The translations under genes and the position numbers were made by a program. The notes below the pieces were generated by a model. That model searched no databases and was not told where the DNA came from. It was given only the letters and a program-made list of their open reading frames with translations. A DNA stretch of 7,962 nt, from positions 1-7,962 of the forward strand of contig JASJEI010000434.1 in NCBI GenBank assembly GCA_030064795.1, given 5' to 3'. Of this stretch, positions 1 through 5,396 are shown in pieces (position 1 is the stretch's first letter; the number at the start of each line of letters is the position of its first letter). This DNA is from Pleurocapsa sp. MO_226.B13. GTDB lineage: Bacteria; Cyanobacteriota; Cyanobacteriia; Cyanobacteriales; Xenococcaceae.

Positions 1-100
1 GCTATGGCATCACTTCAACAACACCAACAACGGCTTTATCAGTTGGAATTTCAAGTTCAGACTTATTCCTACAATATTTCCTAAAAGTTTTGTCAGTCAA
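1..100. other. Left-edge sequence, probable gene fragment of unclear strand
   Basis: Two competing open frames cross this edge. On the plus strand a frame is open from the window start to a TAA at 82-84 and reads as a glutamine-rich tail (SLQQHQQRLYQLEFQVQ). On the minus strand the frame of the mobC-like gene stays open after its TGA at 101-103 until a TAG at 2-4, and gives 32 residues including ELEIPTDKAVVGVVEVMP, which faintly recalls the core strand of ASCH-type domains. That frame has no ATG; a TTG directly abuts the preceding TGA. I cannot decide between them. The minus-strand reading could be a decayed downstream gene or a fused remnant. Sequence to the left of the window would settle it. 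Confidence 0.2.
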
Positions 101-319
101 TCAGCGACAGAGTTCTAAATATAAAGCTTTATCGATTGCTGGAGTTATCCGAGTCGATTTTTGATTTAAACCAGCAGCAATTAGATATCTACCCAGACTC
201 ATACCTGAAGCTTGAGCCTTAAGTTGTAGTTCTGCTTTTTCTGTAGGCGTGACTCTAAGATCTATTCGTGCTGCTTTAAATTCTTTTTTGTACCGATAAT
301 TATTTTTGAGTTTGGTCAT
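101..319 (-). CDS. MobC-like ribbon-helix-helix mobilization protein, short/truncated
   Basis: This is a 72-residue basic protein. Residues 18-24 (ARIDLRV) read as the DNA-binding beta strand, and two helices follow (about 25-38, TPTEKAELQLKAQASG, and 41-52, SLGRYLIAAGL). This pattern is characteristic of the ribbon-helix-helix part of MobC/NikA-type relaxosome accessory proteins, which bind oriT and help the relaxase nick plasmid DNA. Family members usually run to about 100-130 residues and end in a conserved segment with a motif like NxLNQIA. Here the reading stops at ELCR, just before where that segment would begin, so the gene is probably 3'-truncated or rearranged. The ATG has no clear Shine-Dalgarno sequence. 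No relaxase gene is visible in the window; it could lie to the left. An ordinary small RHH repressor is the alternative. Confidence 0.6.
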   Translation of the reverse strand: MTKLKNNYRYKKEFKAARIDLRVTPTEKAELQLKAQASGMSLGRYLIAAGLNQKSTRITPAIDKALYLELCR

Positions 320-358
320 CGATCGTCGGGAGAAAACTTAAATAACAGGAGAGAAAAA

Positions 359-391
359 ATGGTATCGAATAAATTTTATTGGGGTTTTTAG
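359..391 (+). CDS. Possible 10-codon leader ORF
   Basis: An AGGAG Shine-Dalgarno at 347-351 sits seven bases before an ATG that opens the ten-codon frame MVSNKFYWGF, closed by TAG. This is the best-placed ribosome-binding site in the left part of the window, which is why the tiny frame deserves mention. Its stop codon lies in the 5' arm of the hairpin at 388-405, an arrangement seen in attenuator leader peptides. It could equally be the first codons of a gene that was cut off by a rearrangement, or chance. No downstream gene with an obvious link to the peptide's residues is present. Confidence 0.2.
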   Translation: MVSNKFYWGF

Positions 392-405
392 GGGAACGCC
401 CCTAA
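388..405. repeat. Perfect 7-bp hairpin (oriT-like or attenuator-like)
   Basis: TTAGGGG (388-394) pairs perfectly with CCCCTAA (399-405) around the tetraloop AACG. The stem is preceded by a T-run on the plus strand, but no U-run follows it on either strand, so it is not a classical intrinsic terminator. It lies about 70 bp upstream of the mobC-like start and runs into the larger inverted repeat at 403-476. A hairpin next to the nic region is typical of oriT sequences, but I recognise no specific nic consensus. Confidence 0.5.
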
Positions 406-476
406 CAAGCCGTGCCGTAGTCCGATCGAGGTTAATATTTCAGCATAAAAAGTACGGACAAAGGCACTGCTTGCTA
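403..476. repeat. Long imperfect inverted repeat upstream of mobC-like gene (candidate oriT)
   Basis: The 22-base arm at 403-424 matches the reverse complement of 455-476 at 18 of 22 positions, with an uninterrupted core AGTCCG/CGGAC-type inner end and CAAGC/GCTTG and GTGCC/GGCAC blocks further out. The 30-base spacer is AT-rich. Its position just upstream of a mobC-like gene and next to another hairpin fits a relaxosome-binding oriT. Alternatives are an RHH operator, an iteron-less replication site, or the remains of a small transposable element. The repeat itself is seen directly; the oriT role is inference. Confidence 0.5.
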
Positions 477-669
477 ACAATAATACCATGAAAATATCGG
501 CAAATATACATAAAATATTTTGCTATAAAAACGATATTCAATGTACGTATCATGAACATTTGGCATCCATAGTTTGTACCTAAGTTTATCAAAATGTCAT
601 TTTAAAAATAGTCGATTTCGGGAATTGTTAGTCGAAAATAATCGTGATATTTTGCTAAAAGTAGGAATT

Positions 670-710
670 AAGTACAGAGCGAGGATGATTTTAATCCTCT
701 CACTGTGCTT
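670..710. repeat. 17-bp imperfect hairpin
   Basis: Bases 670-686 pair with 694-710 around a 7-base loop, with two mismatches (680/700 and 678/702) and one G-T pair. The inner part GAGGAT/ATCCTC and the outer part AGTACAG/CTGTGCT are both well paired. No T-run follows, so a Rho-independent terminator is unlikely. The hairpin lies in AT-rich non-coding sequence about 120 bp before the 210-residue gene and could be an RNA structural element, a protein-binding palindrome or a small mobile-element remnant. Confidence 0.5.
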
Positions 711-831
711 GGATTACCTTTATCATTACTCAATAATAATTTATCGGATTTGTAAAGCAATTTAGCCATTACTTTACAGCCAAAAAATATTGAGTTGCTC
801 GTTAATTATTTTCTCTAACAAGAAATAGAAA

Positions 832-1464
832 ATGTCAGAAACTAAAAGACTAAAAATAATGAATGGTTTAGATATTCGATGCCCTAGTAATAGCTGGTTG
901 GGTCGAATAATTGACTATATGCAAAAAATGCCATCGAATTGTAGTAGCAGAGATTTAGCTATTGAAATGCTATTTGCTCGATTTCTACCATTAGTATTAG
1001 ATAGAAACTCGCCATCCAATCGAGTCATTGCCATTGAATGTGCGACTAAATGTGAGACGTGGGCAAAAGTGATTAGAGAAGTATGGGGACTAAATGAACC
1101 CACTTCTACTTATCCAACGGTTTATTCCCTACCTCAAATCGATCGCGCTCTTCCTCTAACTTCATCTCCAGAAGCGGAAATAATAGAGACAAAAGAACTG
1201 ACATCGGAAGAATTGACCGCAAAAGCCAAAGAATTAGAAGAGTTCGAGCAAATGCTTATTGAGACAGTCGAAAGTTCCTCTTCGGTTTGGTCAGCAAAAG
1301 ATAAATTAGTTGAAATACAGCCACAAGACGAGTCAGATTGGACTGAAGCACAGTGGAAAATGTGGGACGAGTATACCACTAAACAAGAAAATATAATCGA
1401 CACAAGAAAATATAATCGACCAAGAACTTCTGGGAGACTTGGCAGATCGATTAAAAGGCGGTAG
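832..1464 (+). CDS. Hypothetical protein upstream of ParM-like gene, C-terminus frameshifted
   Basis: I do not recognise this 210-residue family. Residues 20-85 look like a compact, mostly helical domain (WLGRIIDYMQKMP, RDLAIEMLFARFLPLVL, ECATKCETWAKVIREVW). Residues 110-165 are a glutamate-rich, probably coiled stretch, followed by a tryptophan-containing segment (SDWTEAQWKMWDEY). The last 20 residues are strikingly basic and end IKRR. That tail is probably not ancestral: an exact 19-bp tandem duplication at 1383-1420 shifts the frame. With one copy removed the frame would run to TAG at 1499-1501 and end in the acidic helix-like tail QELLGDLADRLKGG and onward. The gene precedes the ParM-like ATPase in the same direction with a 183-bp gap, so it may be a partner such as a ParR-type adaptor; that role is inference. 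The ATG has no strong ribosome-binding site; an in-frame ATG at 859 is an alternative start. Confidence 0.75.
   Translation: MSETKRLKIMNGLDIRCPSNSWLGRIIDYMQKMPSNCSSRDLAIEMLFARFLPLVLDRNSPSNRVIAIECATKCETWAKVIREVWGLNEPTSTYPTVYSLPQIDRALPLTSSPEAEIIETKELTSEELTAKAKELEEFEQMLIETVESSSSVWSAKDKLVEIQPQDESDWTEAQWKMWDEYTTKQENIIDTRKYNRPRTSGRLGRSIKRR
1383..1420 (+). repeat. Exact 19-bp tandem duplication inside the 210-residue gene
   Basis: The unit acaagaaaatataatcgac occurs twice back to back (1383-1401 and 1402-1420) with no mismatch. Because 19 is not a multiple of three, the two copies are read in different frames, as QENIID and then TRKYNR, and everything after them is shifted. Perfect identity points to a recent slippage event or a reversible length switch. 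Confidence 0.95.
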
Positions 1465-1501
1465 CGATCAATTGTCTGAAGGAGGAGAGGTCAAAGGTTA
1501 G

Positions 1502-1647
1502 AAGTCAGTCAATCAGGGATATCTCGATCCCGTTTACCCTCGAATGGGGGCTTGACGGGACCGCGACCCATAAGGTCAGGGGTCACAGAGTCCTCATACT
1601 GTAACTCTTCGACAGAAAATTAATTTAAATTTATCAAGCATACAGAG
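1502..1647. promoter_or_regulatory. Hairpin-rich spacer before ParM-like gene (candidate centromere/operator)
   Basis: This spacer, GC-richer than its flanks, contains a run of adjacent short inverted repeats: GGGAT/ATCCC (1516-1531), TCCCGT/ACGGGA (1528-1533 with 1555-1560, with CCC/GGG inside), GACC/GGTC (1565-1577) and AGAGT/ACTCT (1587-1608). The motif AGGTCA recurs at 1488-1493 (just inside the preceding frame's ancestral end) and 1573-1578, with a further GGTCA at 1581-1585. It is followed by AT-rich sequence up to the start codon. In ParMRC plasmids the centromere and operator parC lies upstream of parM, so this is the natural place for it. A structured 5' leader RNA is the alternative. 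No strong -35/-10 pair was found. Confidence 0.35.
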
Positions 1648-2859
1648 ATGAATAAAAGAACATCCAAATTAACCCTAATCTGCGATCCAGGTACGAGTTT
1701 GATTAAGGTACTGTATCGAGTGGGAAGAAAGGGTCAACTAAAGCATTTAACAATGGATGCACAGATACTCAAGCTCGATGGGAATCTAGTAACTAATCTC
1801 AACAAAAGCAGCGAGTTTGGTAAGCCAGAAGATAATGCATGGTTGCAGACCTACGATCGCTCTTGTTATTTAGTAGGCAGACTAGCACGAGAATATCGAG
1901 CTTCAACCAGTATTAAATCCCTAAAATACGAATCGATAGTCCCGAAAATTCTAGCTATTATTGGAGCGATCGCCGTAAAAGAAAAGTTATCTCAAAGTCT
2001 CCAATTAGACTTAGCAGTATTGCTGCCCTATGGAGAACTTAGTAATAACCGAGCCATGGAAAAAGAGTTAAGAAGCAAGATTGAGGAGTTTGAGTTTCAG
2101 GGTGAAACTTATCGGGTAGAAATACAGAAATATCGGTTCTCACCAGAAGGATTGGGCATCGCATCCCATCTATTTAAGAAAAAGTCTAGAGATAGGGTTC
2201 AATCTCAAACACTGGCAATATTGATGTTTGGTTATCGCAATACCAGCCTGCTTTTATTTAAAGATGGTACGCTTAGTGTCGATCGCAGTGAGACTACTAA
2301 ACTGGGATTCTATAACTTTAGCGATCGCATAATCAAACAAACATCAGGCTTGAGTAGAGAGGATATTCAGTCTGCTATCTACACTTGCTCTGAAAACTTT
2401 ATTAATCATCAAACTGCATTGGGAGAAGAAAGAATGATAACTACTTTAGCAGTAGAAGAGTTAGTGAAGTCTAGGGACAAGCAAAGGGCAGAAGCAGAGA
2501 AAAAGAGTCTGGAGACGGCGATCGCCAATTCCCGAAAAGAGTATTGGCAATTGATTGAAGCTTGGCTTGGTGAAGTTCTTCCAACCCAAAGACATTTAGA
2601 TGAGTTAATTTACACTGGGGGTACGTCGGGATTTTTCAGACAGGAATTAAACGATTATTTGTCCGATAAATATTCCAACATTGAAGTTAGTTCCACAGAG
2701 AAAATGGAGCGAGAGCTTCAGTTGGAGTTAAATTTAAGTGAAGTGGGATTGGAAAAATTCAAACAGCAGCAGCTACCATTAAGATTTGCTGATACCTGGG
2801 GTTTATTTATCGGCTTTACCAGATATACTCCAACTGCTTTATGTTTTGATAGTAATTAA
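1648..2859 (+). CDS. ParM/StbA-like actin-fold ATPase (plasmid segregation)
   Basis: This 403-residue cytoplasmic protein has the layout of actin-like plasmid-segregation ATPases. The phosphate-1 loop is ICDPGTSLIKVLY at 11-23. A YLVGRLAR segment (74-81) and DLAVLLPYGE (121-130) match the subdomain I region. ILMFGYRNTSLLLF (191-204) occupies the phosphate-2 position, and IYTGGTSGFF (321-330) the adenosine-binding glycines. Residues 270-300 are a charged helix rich in K and E. ParM-type proteins polymerise with ATP and push plasmid copies apart through a ParR adaptor bound to a centromere. The usual phosphate-2 aspartate (DIGG-like) is not visible, which may be normal in this subgroup or may mean altered ATP hydrolysis. 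The start ATG is preceded by only a weak CAGAG. A recognisable parR does not follow, so the preceding gene is the only adaptor candidate here. A phage or chromosomal actin-like protein is the alternative. Confidence 0.8.
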   Translation: MNKRTSKLTLICDPGTSLIKVLYRVGRKGQLKHLTMDAQILKLDGNLVTNLNKSSEFGKPEDNAWLQTYDRSCYLVGRLAREYRASTSIKSLKYESIVPKILAIIGAIAVKEKLSQSLQLDLAVLLPYGELSNNRAMEKELRSKIEEFEFQGETYRVEIQKYRFSPEGLGIASHLFKKKSRDRVQSQTLAILMFGYRNTSLLLFKDGTLSVDRSETTKLGFYNFSDRIIKQTSGLSREDIQSAIYTCSENFINHQTALGEERMITTLAVEELVKSRDKQRAEAEKKSLETAIANSRKEYWQLIEAWLGEVLPTQRHLDELIYTGGTSGFFRQELNDYLSDKYSNIEVSSTEKMERELQLELNLSEVGLEKFKQQQLPLRFADTWGLFIGFTRYTPTALCFDSN

Positions 2860-2948
2860 TGCCTATGACAACTACTAAGTTGGGTTTAAATTCTGTCATA
2901 ATTTCATTACCGAGAAGAACAATAATATTGAGGAATTTCAGCATAGTT

Positions 2949-2972
2949 GAGCTAAATTTTCAGCTCTTTCTC
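2949..2972 (+). terminator. Weak possible terminator after ParM-like gene
   Basis: GAGCT (2949-2953) and AGCTC (2962-2966) can form a 5-bp stem with an 8-base loop, followed by TTTCTC. The stem is short and the T-run is broken, so the call is tentative. It falls between the ParM-like gene and the membrane-protein gene, where a transcript end would be reasonable. Confidence 0.25.
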
Positions 2973-3032
2973 AAAAATGAATGCCATAAATAGTTCTAAC
3001 GCCTACCTCGATCTATAAAATCGGCAAATATT

Positions 3033-3728
3033 ATGTTTGAGCTAAATCTACTTCTCGGTAATACAGCCAATTTTGTGACAGAATTGGCTGCTGGATTGAG
3101 TTTAAATCCCCAAGCATTACTGCACAACACCTTGTCATGGATTCAAAACTTAGGTACTGTAGGTGCGCTCGCTTTTATCCCGATTTACATTATTGCCACC
3201 ATCTCCCTCGTACCAGGTTCTATTCTTACTGTAGGCGCGGGAGTAGTATTTGGGGTAACTTGGGGTTCAATATATGTATTTATGGGGGCTCTTTTAGGAG
3301 AAACCTTGGCTTTTTTACTGGGTCGTTATGTAGCGCGAGATTGGATTAAAGGTAAAATCGAAGGTAACGAGACATTTATAGCACTAGATCGCGCTTTGAA
3401 CGGAGAAGGACTAAAAATTATCTTATTAACTCGTCTTTCTCCTATATTTCCCTTTAGTTTGCTGAATTATGCTTTTGGGGTAACTGGAATCTCTCTACGG
3501 GATTATCTACTTGGTTCGATTGGTATGATTCCCATGACAATTACCTATGTTTATCTTGGTTCTCTAGCAGGAGATTTGATAACTATCGATCGTGCTACCC
3601 AATTTGCTAGTCCCCAACTGCAATGGACGCTTCGGATCGTTGGCTCGATTGCTACTATCGGTGTTACAGTTTTTGTTACTCGTATTGCCCGTCAAGCTTT
3701 AGAAGAATCTTTAGCGTCTAATGTTTAG
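3033..3728 (+). CDS. TVP38/TMEM64-family (DedA superfamily, VTT domain) membrane protein
   Basis: This 231-residue integral membrane protein has the full length expected for bacterial TVP38-type proteins. After an amphipathic N-terminus come hydrophobic segments at about 42-60, 63-98, 128-150, 158-178 and 198-218. Family signatures are seen in order: a PGS...GAGVVFG re-entrant segment (61-74), the GE of ALLGETLAFLLGRYVAR (86-102), and LTRLSPIFPFSLLNYAFG followed by TGISLRDYLLGSIGM (132-165). DedA-superfamily proteins act in lipid transport or scrambling and membrane homeostasis; the substrate of this one cannot be read from sequence. It stands alone on its strand, 173 bp after the ParM-like gene and convergent with the siderophore-synthetase-like gene. 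TATAAA at 3014-3019 could be a -10 element, but no good -35 accompanies it. Confidence 0.93.
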   Translation: MFELNLLLGNTANFVTELAAGLSLNPQALLHNTLSWIQNLGTVGALAFIPIYIIATISLVPGSILTVGAGVVFGVTWGSIYVFMGALLGETLAFLLGRYVARDWIKGKIEGNETFIALDRALNGEGLKIILLTRLSPIFPFSLLNYAFGVTGISLRDYLLGSIGMIPMTITYVYLGSLAGDLITIDRATQFASPQLQWTLRIVGSIATIGVTVFVTRIARQALEESLASNV

Positions 3729-3824
3729 TGTTGCTTGAGGCGTCGCTAGTGAAGTTGCATAAACTTTCTGGTTGAGAATCAGATGGTGGTTCGGTTCAAT
3801 CTGCTGTCGGTTGTTTCCATCCAT
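3711..3824 (-). CDS. Possible 37-residue hypothetical peptide
   Basis: An ATG preceded by a good GAGAGGT-like ribosome-binding site (3831-3838 read on the minus strand) opens a 37-codon frame that contains IEPNHHLILNQKVYATSLAT and ends in NIRR. Its end overlaps the 3' end of the membrane-protein gene by 18 bp on the opposite strand. I recognise no family. The ribosome-binding site is the only positive evidence; it may be a real small gene, a decayed start of a longer one, or chance. Confidence 0.25.
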   Translation of the reverse strand: MDGNNRQQIEPNHHLILNQKVYATSLATPQATLNIRR

Positions 3825-3867
3825 GCTGCTTACCTCTCTATTGATTAAACTTAAGTTCGACTGGATA

Positions 3868-3970
3868 AATGCTCAGTATGGGGGGAAGAGTTCAGAATCC
3901 TCAACCCAAATTTTGCTTCTCATCGAACTGATTTGATATTAATTTTAATCCCACCTGACAGCTGAGCATT
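3868..3970. repeat. Spaced inverted repeats before the 3' end of the IucA/IucC-like gene
   Basis: AATGCTCAG (3868-3876) is the exact reverse complement of CTGAGCATT (3962-3970), the second copy overlapping the TAA of the minus-strand gene. Just outside, AGTTCGA (3854-3860) is matched by TCGAACT (3923-3929). The spacing is too large for a simple terminator. The sequence between holds no gene. It may mark the edge of a rearranged or inserted segment, or be chance. Confidence 0.3.
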
Positions 3971-5285
3971 AAAATTTGAAGTAGTAGTGTTCTATGAGTC
4001 CATTGGCATCGCGGGAAATCGCGACAGGGATATTGCCCACATAACCAAACTCCAAGTTGGGCAGGGAAGGAGTAAACGTAAATGCTTTGAGCCTGCTGGT
4101 AGAAATAATTGTGCCCTCGCTTTTTGTTAGTTCATGGCGAGCCGATTCATTTTTACAGAAACGGTTGTTTAAATTGAGTTTTACATCTAAGTCCCGAAGG
4201 GCTGCAATGGTATCGAAAAGGTCTCCTTGTTGATTTCCGAAAAGCTTTGCATATTCCGGATATAGGTGCAGGTTATGTTCTCGATAGCGGGATCGGGCAC
4301 GCTCTTTCAGCCAGTTGGCTACGGCGTTTTGTATCGAACATTGTTGCTTGCCAAGGGTTTGCCCCAAAAATTCCCAATAAAAGCGCTCGAGGCTGTATTG
4401 GGAATGGTATTCTCCTAAGATGCCAAACACGCGATCGCTCGTAATGTGTAGTTTTTGGGGAAGTTGACCTGCTGCGGCTACGGCGGCGGGGTCTTGATAC
4501 ATATCCTCTAGGTCTTTGACGAAGAGATGGCGAATTTCACCAGTTCGCTTGTTGCTGAGGATGTCAAGGTTTTGGGGGTGGAGTTCTAGATGAGCAACCC
4601 GTCGTTGAAGCGAATCATCGATCAGCTCTCCAATTTTTGGAGCGAAGACGTTCTCAAGCCAGGCATCTTTTGAGCCCATCCGAGCAAAAATGCGTTTTCC
4701 CAGTTGGGTGGAGGCGAAAGCATCAGAAAGAACTACCTGAGTTCCCAGCAAGACATCATCAGAGCCAATTTCGCCGTTTCTCGGTGCGGGAAGTGCGCGT
4801 TGAAGGAAGGCAAACTGGATGTTCGGTATGACTATGCCCGCAGGTTCTGGAGTCAGGTGGGGATTTGACCATTGCTGCAACCAGTTTTCGACGGATTGTC
4901 GGATGTTCTTAGCCTCAAGCGTGTTGTTGAATCCCAGTTCCGGCGGGAAGAAGTCACCCGTAAACTTGAGCATAAAGGGACTTGTATCCTGGGGAAACAC
5001 CATCACAGTACGTCCGGAACTGGTCATGCGGGCTGACATTTTACCTGAAGGTGAACCATAGAGTTCTCTAAGGCACTCCCACGCCCTTCGGTCTAGATAA
5101 TGACAGAAGATGCGCAGTTGCCCAGAGCTCGTTATCAAAGGGCTTATTTCTACTAAACCTACTATTTCGAGCTCGGCTGCGTCGGGTGCAATGTCCCAAT
5201 AGGGAAGTTTTCCCGATAGTTGGAGTCCCCGTCGAATTAAAATCTTGTCTGAATAAACCCCGTGGAATCGTTGCTGGGTATCCAC
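3969..5285 (-). CDS. IucA/IucC-type (NIS) siderophore synthetase-like protein, short, possibly 5'-truncated
   Basis: The 438 residues show the nucleotide-binding pattern of NRPS-independent siderophore synthetases, which use ATP to condense a carboxylic acid such as citrate with an amine or alcohol. SSGRT (89-93) corresponds to the family's S-x-R-T loop, with K107 and R129 downstream as candidate phosphate contacts. AHLELHPQN (231-239) matches the usual EaHgQN, and KDLED (257-261) supplies the D-x-E metal and ATP ligands. The C-terminus, including VKLNLNNRF (368-376), resembles the FhuF-like end. Typical members have 580-620 residues, and the missing part is N-terminal. The frame opens with GTG, has no ribosome-binding site, and begins 10 bp from an inverted-repeat segment joined to an aminotransferase remnant, so loss of the 5' end is likely. 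No other siderophore gene is nearby. Base composition looks somewhat GC-richer than the flanking genes, which may indicate transfer. Confidence 0.65.
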   Translation of the reverse strand: MDTQQRFHGVYSDKILIRRGLQLSGKLPYWDIAPDAAELEIVGLVEISPLITSSGQLRIFCHYLDRRAWECLRELYGSPSGKMSARMTSSGRTVMVFPQDTSPFMLKFTGDFFPPELGFNNTLEAKNIRQSVENWLQQWSNPHLTPEPAGIVIPNIQFAFLQRALPAPRNGEIGSDDVLLGTQVVLSDAFASTQLGKRIFARMGSKDAWLENVFAPKIGELIDDSLQRRVAHLELHPQNLDILSNKRTGEIRHLFVKDLEDMYQDPAAVAAAGQLPQKLHITSDRVFGILGEYHSQYSLERFYWEFLGQTLGKQQCSIQNAVANWLKERARSRYREHNLHLYPEYAKLFGNQQGDLFDTIAALRDLDVKLNLNNRFCKNESARHELTKSEGTIISTSRLKAFTFTPSLPNLEFGYVGNIPVAISRDANGLIEHYYFKF

Positions 5286-5294
5286 GTAGATATG

Positions 5295-5396
5295 AGCATA
5301 GCAGTGTAGTCGTTAGACGGGGGCTTGCGGCAAGCCGAACAGCTGTTGTTTCAGTTGTGTTATTTCATTACTGAGCACGGTCTAATACTCTATGCT
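5295..5396. mobile_element. 102-bp segment bounded by imperfect inverted repeats (MITE-like or junction scar)
   Basis: The left end 5295-5318 starts AGCATAG and finishes TTAGAC. The right end, read on the opposite strand from 5396 to 5380, is AGCATAGAGTATTAGAC, i.e. the same two blocks with a shorter middle. Inside, GGCTTG/CAAGCC (5322-5336) forms a perfect 6-bp hairpin with a CGG loop. Readable aminotransferase homology stops at the right boundary, and the IucA/IucC-like frame starts just beyond the left boundary. No target-site duplication is evident. It could be a small non-autonomous element or the scar of a rearrangement. Confidence 0.4.

Larger units (their letters stand above)
320..831. 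other. 512-bp gene-poor region with several inverted repeats
   Basis: No convincing gene of normal length is seen. The region separates the divergent mobC-like gene and the 210-residue gene. It holds, in order: a 10-codon mini-ORF with a good Shine-Dalgarno (359-391), a perfect 7-bp hairpin (388-405), a long imperfect inverted repeat (403-476), very AT-rich sequence, and a second long hairpin (670-710). A 63-codon TTG-initiated frame at 574-765 has no ribosome-binding site, contains the 670-710 hairpin and has no recognisable motif, so I do not call it a gene. The density of inverted repeats next to a mobilization gene suggests oriT, replication or regulatory function. Confidence 0.5.

Noticed and set aside
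388..405. Hairpin TTAGGGG/CCCCTAA as a Rho-independent terminator
   Set aside because: No T-run follows the stem on either strand, so it does not meet the usual pattern.
574..765. 63-codon plus-strand frame starting with TTG
   Set aside because: It has no ribosome-binding site or recognisable motif, lies in AT-rich sequence and contains the 670-710 hairpin, so a real gene is unlikely.
915..1403. Two minus-strand frames (915-1103 and 1134-1403) under the 210-residue gene
   Set aside because: Their composition (serine- and cysteine-rich) is what the antisense of the real coding frame would give, and they show no motifs.
496..3031. Twelve-base match ATCGGCAAATAT at 496-507 and 3020-3031
   Set aside because: A match of this length is expected by chance in about 8 kb of AT-rich DNA, and the surroundings share nothing else.
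4247..5061. Plus-strand frames opposite the IucA/IucC-like gene (4247-4444, 4637-4831, 4819-5061)
   Set aside because: They are antisense shadows; the minus-strand protein has clear catalytic motifs throughout.
5186..5374. Plus-strand frame of 62 codons across the inverted-repeat segment
   Set aside because: It overlaps the start of the minus-strand gene and the 5322-5336 hairpin, and has no ribosome-binding site or recognisable motif.
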